Positions 17,853-25,820 of a stretch of 64,000 nucleotides of DNA are shown in pieces (within the stretch, counting starts at the first letter, position 1; every line of letters begins with the position of its first letter). Below the pieces are notes generated by a model. That model worked only from the letters and a program-made list of their open reading frames with translations, had not been told where the DNA came from and searched no databases. Source of the stretch: Actinomycetota bacterium (GTDB lineage: Bacteria; Actinomycetota; Geothermincolia; Geothermincolales; RBG-13-55-18); NCBI GenBank assembly GCA_014360685.1, contig JACIXB010000004.1:45883-109882 (forward strand). The letters are read 5' to 3'. A program made the position numbers and the translations under genes.

Positions 17853-18436
17853 ACGCTATCACCTCCCGGTGTCCACTCCGGCCGCGGGCAGAATCCATGC
17901 GCCGGGTGACGGTGGCCGGGCGCCGTCCCCGCGCGCGTGCGGGGATCCCCGGTCCTTATTCTCTTACCCGGGCCGCGCGAACGGCAAGCGTGGCGGAGAT
18001 TTTTGCAGGATCTTCCAGTCAGGAAAGGGAGGGCGATAAAAGGACTTCCCGGAGTTGGGGCCTTGTACTCTTCCAACGCCGCAAGCAGGGGTGCCCGCAT
18101 CTCCCCGCCATGCCTTATCGGGGAGGAAAGAATTGGGAGGATGTCTTTCGTCCCCGCGAGGCTCGAGATGGGGGAGGGGAGGAGGGCGGTCACCTCCACG
18201 GGAGGCCCTAAAGCAGTCGCCCCATACGATGGAGAAGCGACTTCGGGGCATGGGGGACGGGACTTGCGGACCGGGCGGGGTGCGCGCCTCGGGGAGTAAA
18301 AATATTTCTGTCCGTCACCGATTCAGGGGGGCTGCGGTTTTCCTCGGGGCGCAGAAGCCTTAATCCATCGTTTTTCCCTGCGCCCTTCATGACCTTGTTC
18401 GTGTGCCCGCGCGAGGAGCTCGAGGAGGGAGGAGAG
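17853..18436. other. intergenic region between divergent genes, nothing recognised
   Basis: This 584-base region separates the leftward nitrilase-family gene from the rightward TPP-enzyme pseudogene. Apart from the ribosome binding sites at both edges (reverse GGGAGGTGAT near 17860, forward GGAGGAG near 18428) I see no gene, repeat or convincing promoter. Short open frames here lack start signals. Confidence 0.5.
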
Positions 18437-19811
18437 ATGGGAAAGATCACCGGAGGAGAGCTGCTGGTCAAGGCGCTGCTCCAGGAGGGGGTGCGGTACG
18501 TCTTCGGTATCCCCGGGGGACAGCTGACCACCTTCCTGGACGCCGTCCACCGCGTGGGTAGGCCGCGGGGGATGGAGTTCATCATGACCCGCCACGAGTC
18601 GGCGGCGGCCTCCATGGCCGACGCCTACTGCCGGGTGACCGGCAGGGTGGGGGTGTGCTGCGGCACCGTGGGTCCCGGGGCCCTCAACCTGGCGGCCGGG
18701 GTGGCGGCGGCCCACAACGACGGCATACCCATGGTGGTCATCACCCCCCAGGTGCATTCCAACCGCTGCTACCCCTTCAAGGGCAGCCAGCAGCAGCTGG
18801 ACCAGCTGGGCTTCTTCAAGCCCATCACCAAGTGGAACGCCCTGGTGCACTGCTGGGAGAGGATCCCGGAGATGGTGCAGTGGGCCTTCCGCGTGGCCAC
18901 CACCGGTAGGCCCGGCCCGGTGCACCTGGACATCTGCGTGGACACCCTTTTCCAGGTGAAGGAGGAGGAAGGGGTCAAGCTCCCCGCCCCGGAGAGGTAC
19001 CGTCCGCTGAACCCGCCGGCGGGGGACGAGGAGGCCCTGGACGGGGCGGTGGAGCTCCTGGTCAAGGCGGAGAGGCCCCTCATCCACGCGGGGGGCGGGG
19101 TGCTGCGCTCGGGGGCCTGGGAGGAGGTCCGGGAGCTGGCGGAGTACCTGCAGGCCCCGGTGACCACAAGCGTCTCCGCGCGGGGGGTCCTGCCCGAGGA
19201 ACATCCACTCCTGCTCCTCCCCAAGGGGGCGGGGGCCATCTACGCCGAGTCCACCGCCGACGTGGTCCTCTGCCTGGGCTGCACCATGTCCGAGCTGGAA
19301 TACTGGGGCAAGCCGCCCCTGTGGGGGGATCCCGCGGCACAGAGGTTCATCCAGGTGGACGTGGACCCGGAGATCATCGGCCTCAACCGGGAGGTGGACG
19401 TGGCCGTGGTGGGCGACGCCCGGCTGGTTCTCAGGAAGATCCTGGAAAAGGTCAAGGAGGCCGCCGGGCCCTCCCCGGAGAGGATCACCAACACCCAGTA
19501 CGCCAGGCGGAGAAGGACGCCCTGGCCGCCGTGGGGGAGGCGGCGCGTTCCGACACCAGGCCCATCCACCCCGCCCGCCTGGTGCGGGAGGCCGTGGAAT
19601 TCTTCGACCGGGAGGCCATCGTGGCCGTGGACGGCGGTAACATGGGCCTGTGGGCGGTGAATGGGGTGCGGGTCTACCGCCCGCGCTCCTTCCTGTGGTC
19701 CACGGACATGGGCATGCTGGGAACGGGCCTGCCCTTCGCCCTGGGGGCCAAGCTGGCTTACTGGAGGTGGCCCTCATGGGCTGCGACCTCTCCGGCTGCA
19801 ACCCCTGAGCG
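18437..19811 (+). pseudogene. TPP-dependent acetolactate synthase-like enzyme, frameshifted and truncated
   Basis: Starts well (GGAGGAG then ATG) with the PYR domain: VFGIPGGQLTTF, the conserved glutamate in TRHESAAASMADA, and GTVGPGALNLAAG. The central domain follows (VDVDPEIIGLN). Near 19500 the frame breaks: after NTQYA the homologous sequence continues in another frame with QAEKDALAAVGEAARSD, as if one base were lost. This second frame carries the beginning of the TPP-binding domain (VDGGNMGLWA, STDMGMLGTGLPFALGAK) to about 19765, then homology stops before the essential GDGSF-type TPP/Mg motif. About 150 residues are absent. A third frame then reads a short tail ending in GCDLSGCNP and a stop at 19808. 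Overlaps an 8-bp hairpin at 19797-19817. Non-functional as written. Confidence 0.8.
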
Positions 19812-19937
19812 GGGTTGCGCCTCGTTCCCCGGGGTAAAAGGAAGCGGCCGAGGAGGAACCGGAAGGGATAAGGCCGAGCGATCACCGTTCGTTCCCGGAG
19901 CGGCCGGCAAAAAGACCGTCCGATCGCCGCTTCCCGG

Positions 19938-20155
19938 TCAGTCGATCATGATGCCCCCGTCCAGGATGAGGGTCTGGCCAGTCATGTAGGTGGCATCCTC
20001 CACCAGGAAGGCCACCGCCCTGGCCACCTCCTCGCCGGTGCCGAAGCGGCGCATGGGGATGCGGGGATTATCTTGGCCTTGTAGTCCTCGGGCATCCAGG
20101 AGATCATCTCCGTCTCGATGTAGCCGGGGGCGACGGCGTTGCTTCCCTTTATCAT
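19938..20155 (-). pseudogene. 3' remnant of a short-chain dehydrogenase/reductase (FabG-like)
   Basis: Read leftward, the sequence gives NAVAPGYIETEM and, in a shifted frame, PMRRFGTGEEVARAVAFLVEDATYMTGQTLILDGG ending at a stop at 19938-19940. This is the C-terminal third of a FabG-type SDR. The catalytic Ser-Tyr-Lys region and the Rossmann N-terminus are absent. A frameshift of about two bases lies near 20060. The remnant starts with an ATG at 20155 preceded by AAGGAGG, so a short broken product could still be translated. It is convergent with the TPP-enzyme pseudogene. Confidence 0.75.
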
Positions 20156-20265
20156 GTCTCGCCTCCTTCCGCTACTTTGTATCTTGCCGATAGGTTACAT
20201 TACGCCTGCCGGCGGTGAATCGCCGGCTCGCCGCCCTTGTTTTCCCTCCCCGGCGGTCTTTCCCG

Positions 20266-21729
20266 TCACCGCTCGTAGGCGCCGATGTCCCAGCCCCTTC
20301 CGCGGGGACGCGGGTTGCCGTCGAGATCGTCTGGGGGCGCGCCGAGGGACGAGCCGGCGTCCAGCGACGGGCTGCCTTCCCGGAGGCGATAATCGCCCGC
20401 TGCTCCCCAAGCGGGCGCGGCGAAAAGCGGGTCCCCGCAGAGGTTCCCCGAGCCCAACTCCCCGGCCCGTAACTCGTCCGGGGTGTAATCCCGGCCGTTG
20501 GCGTGCACCTGTACCCCTCCTCCGGGGCGGTAGAAGAGGTTGTGGTCGGCCAGCAGCCTGACGGTATCCCCGAAGTAGGCGGGGCCGTGCCCGCCGGCGA
20601 CGATGGTGTTGCGCAGGACCAGGTGCACGGGGGCTGAGCCCTCGTATTGCGCGTAGAGGGGGTAGGCCTCGCGCTCCGGGTTGTCGTGGATGGTCACGTT
20701 GATCACCTCGAAGCGCGCCGTTCCGCCGTCCCCTGCCTCGATGACCAGTCCTGACCACGGGGAGGGCCCGCCCACGCCGTCCCCCGTCCCGTATATCAGC
20801 GTGTCGGTCACCCGGCCGCCGTCACCCCACAGCTTTATCCCGTCGCAGGCGTTGTTGGCCGCCACGCAGTGGTGGATGCAGGTGTTGAGCGCCTTGCTGT
20901 CCAGGCCGTCTCCCAGGTTGTGCTCCGCGCGGGTGTAGGCGATCTCCACCGGCCCCTCCGAGGGCTCGATGCCGAAGCCGTCCGGCCGGTCGTAAGGGCC
21001 CGGACCCGGCCCGCCCCGGTAATAGTGGCCCGAATAGGAGAGTTCGCATCCCCGCACCAGAACGTCCCGCCAACCCGGCCCGCCGCCGGGTCCCCCCATG
21101 GCGCCGAAACCGCAGTGGGTTATGATGCAATCGAGCACCTGGAGGTCCTCCACGTCGGCGAGATCCATGCCCATCTCGTCCAGGTGATGGATATAAAGGC
21201 CCGTGATGATCACGTGTTTCACCGGCCCCGCCGTTCCGGTTATCCCCGTCCGGAAGGGAGCTCCCCCGTCGCTTTGGATCTCCAGGTTTTCCAGGCGCAG
21301 GTAGGCGGCGCCCGAGATGTCCACGGCGGCGAGGAGGTCGTCGCTTCCGGCGAGGACGGGACGGTTGCCTTCCTCTCCCTTTATGGTGATCCAGGCTTCC
21401 GGCGTTCCGGGTGGAGGCGCGATGATGTCCGCGTCGTATTCCCGCAGGGCGTAGCGACCACCCATGATGACCAGGGTGTCGCCGGGAGAGAGCCGCCTGG
21501 AGGCGTATCCGGGCGTGGCCCAGGGCGCCTCCCTGGTCCCGGGGTTGGCATCTGAACCGGAGGGAGAGACGTAATAGGTACGACCGGCCCCGGCGCCCGT
21601 TGCGCTTATCCCGTCCCCGGAACGACGCGCGGGAAGGGAGCCGCCGCAGCCCGTGGCGGCGATCATGACGGCCAGCAGGAAAATCGGATGCCTGGCGCGG
21701 ATTGTTTGGAATATATTGCCGTGCAACAT
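20266..21729 (-). CDS. secreted right-handed beta-helix lipoprotein
   Basis: The 487-residue form from 21729 begins with a basic stretch, a hydrophobic core (IFLLAVMIA) and the lipobox-like ATGC, so it is predicted to be exported and lipid-anchored. The mature part starts RTYYVSPSGSDANPGT, the typical opening of pectate-lyase-like DUF1565 proteins, followed by repeated short strands such as YLRLENLEIQ, HVIITGLYIHH and LQVLDCIITHCGF that form parallel beta-helix coils, and a C-terminal DxGAYE ending common to this family. Such proteins bind or cleave polysaccharides. No specific catalytic set is certain. The frame is open to 21861, but the earlier start would bury the signal peptide. Confidence 0.75.
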   Translation of the reverse strand: MLHGNIFQTIRARHPIFLLAVMIAATGCGGSLPARRSGDGISATGAGAGRTYYVSPSGSDANPGTREAPWATPGYASRRLSPGDTLVIMGGRYALREYDADIIAPPPGTPEAWITIKGEEGNRPVLAGSDDLLAAVDISGAAYLRLENLEIQSDGGAPFRTGITGTAGPVKHVIITGLYIHHLDEMGMDLADVEDLQVLDCIITHCGFGAMGGPGGGPGWRDVLVRGCELSYSGHYYRGGPGPGPYDRPDGFGIEPSEGPVEIAYTRAEHNLGDGLDSKALNTCIHHCVAANNACDGIKLWGDGGRVTDTLIYGTGDGVGGPSPWSGLVIEAGDGGTARFEVINVTIHDNPEREAYPLYAQYEGSAPVHLVLRNTIVAGGHGPAYFGDTVRLLADHNLFYRPGGGVQVHANGRDYTPDELRAGELGSGNLCGDPLFAAPAWGAAGDYRLREGSPSLDAGSSLGAPPDDLDGNPRPRGRGWDIGAYER

Positions 21730-21853
21730 GCGGCGCACCCCGCGTCGAGCAACCGCGCGCCCCTTTTTGGGACGTGGGCGCGAAACGCGTGCCCGCCTCC
21801 CTCCCCGGCCGTCACGCACCCGCCGTCTCACGCCGCTTCCGGCTGTCCGGATC

Positions 21854-22633
21854 TCAGCCACGGGAAACCCCTTCCAAGCCGGGCGAGGCGGGACGGCGGG
21901 CCAGGGCGGTGAGCGAGCTCCCCAGGGGGAGTCCCGGCCCGCAAGCCGCGCGGGCCTCCAGCTCCAGCAGGCGGGTAAGGGCCCGGTTGAGGATCCGAGG
22001 CGGAAGGCGCAGGTCGGAGGCGGCTTCCTCCTCGGGGACGCCCCGGGTGAGCAGCCGTCGGGAGGCGACGGCGGGCAGCGGGGTGAACACGAAGTAGGTG
22101 ACCTTCACCGGCCGCAACCCGGCTGCGGCCAACATTTCCAGGAACCGGGAACGCTTGTAGCGCCGCGCCCCGCCCACGGCCAGGTCATGGCCCCCGCGCA
22201 GGCAGGGCAGGGCGGGGAGGTTGAGCAGCAGGTACCCCCCGGGGCTCAGGACCCGGGCCATCTCCCGCAGGGCGGCCAAGTCGTCGGAGACGTCGCGGTG
22301 GTAGATGACGTTCAAGGAGAGCACCAGGTCGAAGGAGGCCTCGGGGAAGGGCAGGTATTCCACGGAGCAGCAGAGGAGTTCCTCAAGCCCCCTTTCCCCG
22401 CAGCGCGCCAGGGCCGCCCGGCTGGCGTCCAGGGCCACCAGCCGCCGGGGGCGGTAGCGGTCCCGCAACCAGGCGGTGAGGCCTCCCGTGCCGCAGCCGG
22501 CGTCCAGGACCCTCCCCCGGGCCGCCCGCGGGCAGTGGCGGTCGAGGAGCCGGGCGTACAGGCTGCGGTGCCCCAGGTACCACCAGTGTTCGTCCTCCAT
22601 CCGGTAGAGGACCTCGTATTCCTCCTCCCTCAC
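21854..22633 (-). CDS. class I SAM-dependent methyltransferase
   Basis: The 259-residue protein has motif I as VLDAGCGTGGLTAWL near residue 43, an acidic LDAS after the second strand, and LSPGGYLLLNLPA as a later motif. This is the Methyltransf_11/25-type fold. The N-terminal HWWYLGHRSLY is shared by methyltransferases found near glycosyltransferases and lipid-modification genes. The GTG at 22633 follows GGGAGGTG. It is on the same strand as the beta-helix lipoprotein gene, 124 bases upstream of it. Substrate unknown. Confidence 0.85.
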   Translation of the reverse strand: MREEEYEVLYRMEDEHWWYLGHRSLYARLLDRHCPRAARGRVLDAGCGTGGLTAWLRDRYRPRRLVALDASRAALARCGERGLEELLCCSVEYLPFPEASFDLVLSLNVIYHRDVSDDLAALREMARVLSPGGYLLLNLPALPCLRGGHDLAVGGARRYKRSRFLEMLAAAGLRPVKVTYFVFTPLPAVASRRLLTRGVPEEEAASDLRLPPRILNRALTRLLELEARAACGPGLPLGSSLTALARRPASPGLEGVSRG

Positions 22634-22910
22634 CGCGCACCTCCCGCCCTTCGTGCCTCCCGGGACAACGGGCGCCCTTTCCCGGCGGTGACGAGGACCG
22701 GCCCATGCCCCCGGCCCGCCCGGTGGCCCACTCCTCGCTACCCGGCCATCGGTGCAGGAAGGGGCATTGTCACCGGCGAAAGAGCCGGCTTTTACGACGC
22801 CGCCCGGTCGGTTATTATATTCTAACCCACGGCATGAGGCGGCTTCAGAAGCCGTGATCCCGGGCTGCTCCGGAAGAACCCCGCCTGGCGGGTGAAAGTG
22901 GAGGCAAGGG

Positions 22911-24401
22911 ATGGCCTACCTTCTGGGTTACGACGCGGGGAGTTCCTTTGTGAAGGCCGTGCTCCTGGACGCGGAGACGGGTAGGGCCGTGGCCTCCGCC
23001 TCCTCGCCGCCGGAGGAGATGCCCATATCCGCGCCGTGTCCCGGCTGGGCGGAGCAGGATCCCGGGATGTGGTGGGAACACCTCAAGCGGGCCACCGCCC
23101 TTTTGGGGGAAAGGGAAAGGTCGGCCCTGGGGGAAGTGAAGGCCATTGGTATTTCCTACCAGATGCACGGCCTGGTGGTCACGGACAAGGCGCTGCGCCC
23201 CTTGAGGCCCTCCATCATCTGGTGCGACTCGCGGGCGGTGGGGACGGGCGAGGAGGCCTTCCGCCTGCTGAGGGAGGAGGAATGTCTGGGGTGCCTGCTC
23301 AATTCCCCGGGGAACTTCACGGCCAGCCGCCTGAGGTGGCTGCGGGACCACGAGCCGGAGGTCTACCGGGAGACCCGCTGGGCGATGCTTCCCGGCGACT
23401 GGCTGGCGGCGCGCATGACCGGGGCGGCGGCCACCACCCCCTCCGGCCTCTCGGAGATGATCCTCTGGGATTTCCTGGAAGACAGGCCCGCGGAGCGGGT
23501 GATGGAGCGCCTGGGGATCGATCCCCGCCTGCTCCCCCCGTTGGTGCCCACCTTCTCCGTGCAGGGGGAACTGCGCCGGGAGACGGCGGAGGAGCTGGGG
23601 ATTCCCGCCGGGATCCCCGTGGCCTACCGCGCCGGTGACCAGCCCAACAACGCCTTCTCCCTCCGGGTCCTGGATCCGGGGGAGGCGGCGGCCACCGCCG
23701 GGACCTCCGGGGTGGTCTACGGGGTGTCCGACCGGCGGGCGTCGGACCGGGAGTCGAGGGTCAACGTCTTCCTGCACGTGAACCACGCCCCGGGGCGGGC
23801 CCGCTACGGGCTTTTGGTGTGCGTGAACGGGGCAGGCATCCTCTACCGTTGGCTGAAGGGGAACCTGGGGCGGGATGCGGGATGGGATTACCGGCGCATG
23901 GACGAGATGGCGGCCGCGGTTCCCGTGGGCGCGGAGGGCCTGGTCTTCCTGCCCTACGGCAACGGGGCCGAGCGCACCCTCTCCAACCGCAACCCGGGGG
24001 CCTCCCTGCACGGCCTGGACCTCAACCTGCACCGCCGGGAGCACCTGCTGAGGGCCGCCCAGGAGGGTATAGCCTTCGCCCTGGGCTATGGGTTGGAGAT
24101 AATGGAGGGGATGGGCTTCCGGGCGGAGGGCATCCGGGCGGGGGAGGCCAACATGTTCAAAAGCCCCGTATTCCAGGAGGCCTTCGCCGCCGTGACCGGC
24201 GCCCGCCTGGAGATCTACGCCACGGACGGGGCCCAGGGGGCGGCGCGGGGGGCCGGGGTGGGCGCCGGCTTGTACCGCGACCCGGCGGAGGCTTTCACCG
24301 GGCTGGAGAGGGTGGCGGTGGTGGAATGTGCGGGAAAGAGGAAGGAGGCCTACCGGGAGGCCTATGCCCGCTGGCGCCGGGCGTTGGAGTCCCAGGTGTA
24401 G
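22911..24401 (+). CDS. xylB: FGGY-family carbohydrate kinase, probably xylulokinase
   Basis: ATP-dependent sugar kinase. The 496-residue protein begins LLGYDAGSSFVKAVLLD with the first phosphate loop, has the sugar-binding GISYQMHGLV and WCDSR segments, and the second-domain motifs YRAGDQPNNAFS, ATAGTSGVVYG and the adenosine-region AQGAARGAGVGAG. SYQMHG is typical of xylulokinases. Other FGGY sugars cannot be excluded. The downstream gene is a xylose-isomerase-like protein, as expected for a xylA-xylB pair. The ATG has a GGAGG-like site. Confidence 0.85.
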   Translation: MAYLLGYDAGSSFVKAVLLDAETGRAVASASSPPEEMPISAPCPGWAEQDPGMWWEHLKRATALLGERERSALGEVKAIGISYQMHGLVVTDKALRPLRPSIIWCDSRAVGTGEEAFRLLREEECLGCLLNSPGNFTASRLRWLRDHEPEVYRETRWAMLPGDWLAARMTGAAATTPSGLSEMILWDFLEDRPAERVMERLGIDPRLLPPLVPTFSVQGELRRETAEELGIPAGIPVAYRAGDQPNNAFSLRVLDPGEAAATAGTSGVVYGVSDRRASDRESRVNVFLHVNHAPGRARYGLLVCVNGAGILYRWLKGNLGRDAGWDYRRMDEMAAAVPVGAEGLVFLPYGNGAERTLSNRNPGASLHGLDLNLHRREHLLRAAQEGIAFALGYGLEIMEGMGFRAEGIRAGEANMFKSPVFQEAFAAVTGARLEIYATDGAQGAARGAGVGAGLYRDPAEAFTGLERVAVVECAGKRKEAYREAYARWRRALESQV

Positions 24402-24580
24402 GGGCGCCGGGAGGACCGGGACTGAACGTGATAGGTAAGGGACGGCGGGGACCCGGGTAGGGAGGGTGACCGTCGACGGGGGAGGGAAAGCCGGAGCCAC
24501 CGGGAAATAAAGGACGGGCCTCGCCCCGTACGCGCCGCCGGGAATCAAGGGGCGCCTGAGGTTATCGCGGGAGGAGGGGT

Positions 24581-25717
24581 ATGGAAAGGATTTCCTTGCA
24601 CAGCGTGTGCCGGTGGACCTTCCACGCCGGGAGGGGCGGCTTCGTCCCCGCGGACGCCATCCCCGAGTGGGACGCCGACCGCCTGGACACGGTCGGCGTG
24701 GTGGAGATGGTGGCTCGAGAGATCGTCCCCCGCCTGCCGGAGGGCGTCCGGCTGGGCATGGAGTTCCACTACGATTACGAGGTGGACGAGGGAAACGCCT
24801 CCGCCGTGGCCCAAGCCCTTGTGGAGAACGGCATGTACCTGGCCATGATCACCCCCGGCGCCCATCGGCATTTCGCCTATGGAGGGGTCGCCTCCCTGGA
24901 CCCCGGGGAGAGGAGGAGGGCGGAGGAATTCGCCCGGCGCGCCGTGGACCTGGCCTACGGGCCGCTCCGGGGCGCCTGGCACCCGGACCCGGGAAGGTAT
25001 CCCACTTTGGTCCTCTGGAACGGTTCCTGGGGATACGACCTGGCCACCCCTGCGCTGGCGGAGATGTACCGGAACCTCAAGGAGAGCGTGGCCTCCCTCT
25101 GCGCCTACGAGGAGGAGAAGGGAGGGGAGCTCTTCGTGGCCCTGGAGCCCAAACCCAACGAGGGACACCCGGCGATGCTCCTGCCCACCGTGGCCAGCGC
25201 CATCCTCTTCTGGAAGAGATTGGCAGAGGAATACGGGATCGACCTCCGCCGCAAGGGGGTGAACAAGGAGTTCGGCCATTCGGAGATGATCGGGTTGGAC
25301 CACGTCCTCGACACGGTGGAGGAGACGGACAACGGTATGCTGGTGCACATGCATGTCAACAGCCAGGGGTACAACGACGGCATCGTCCTGGGCGGGCCGG
25401 GGAAGTTCGACGTCGACCACGGGGTGCGCATCAACGGGATGAACCTGGCCGTGGCCGCCCTGGTGCGGCAGGCGGGCTACCTCCGGTGGAAGGGTCACGA
25501 CCTACAGCCCCGACCCTACGACGACCGGGAGCGCGCCCTGGACCGCGTGGTGCGCTCCGTCCTCAGCTGGGAGGCCTGCGCCCGGGCGGAGAGGGAGATG
25601 GACCACGCCCGGCTGCGGGAATACCTGGCGCGGCGGGACACGGCCCGGGCCGAGGACCTCATCCGCGAAGCGGTGGTGGAGGCCTATCGGAAGTTTGACG
25701 AGATGTACGGGGGCTGA
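24581..25717 (+). CDS. xylose isomerase-like sugar isomerase (divergent XylA)
   Basis: A 378-residue TIM barrel with several XylA landmarks: EFHYDYE near residue 61 (catalytic histidine region), ALEPKPNEG near 178 with the metal glutamate and catalytic lysine, GVNKEFGHSEM near 217, and FDVD at 266-269 in place of the usual YDQD/WDTD metal aspartates. At the H-I-D-x-N position it reads HMHVN, so one usual metal-binding aspartate appears replaced by histidine, and a short insertion (about residues 251-265) precedes FDVD. It is therefore related to xylose isomerase but may act on another aldose. Paired with the kinase upstream, it suggests conversion of an aldopentose to a phosphorylated ketose. 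A GGAGGAGGGG site precedes the ATG. Confidence 0.78.
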   Translation: MERISLHSVCRWTFHAGRGGFVPADAIPEWDADRLDTVGVVEMVAREIVPRLPEGVRLGMEFHYDYEVDEGNASAVAQALVENGMYLAMITPGAHRHFAYGGVASLDPGERRRAEEFARRAVDLAYGPLRGAWHPDPGRYPTLVLWNGSWGYDLATPALAEMYRNLKESVASLCAYEEEKGGELFVALEPKPNEGHPAMLLPTVASAILFWKRLAEEYGIDLRRKGVNKEFGHSEMIGLDHVLDTVEETDNGMLVHMHVNSQGYNDGIVLGGPGKFDVDHGVRINGMNLAVAALVRQAGYLRWKGHDLQPRPYDDRERALDRVVRSVLSWEACARAEREMDHARLREYLARRDTARAEDLIREAVVEAYRKFDEMYGG

Positions 25718-25820
25718 GGCGCCCCCCGTCCCTCCGGGTACGGCGGAGAGTGTAGCGGGGATGGAATAATATACCAAGCGACTTGCGTGGAGGGGACGGC
25801 GGTTTAAACCGCCGCCTGGC

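Noticed and set aside
22790..22818. TTTTAC-17-TATTAT as a promoter for the kinase gene
   Set aside because: The -35 box matches the consensus at only two positions. The AT-rich -10 alone is not enough.
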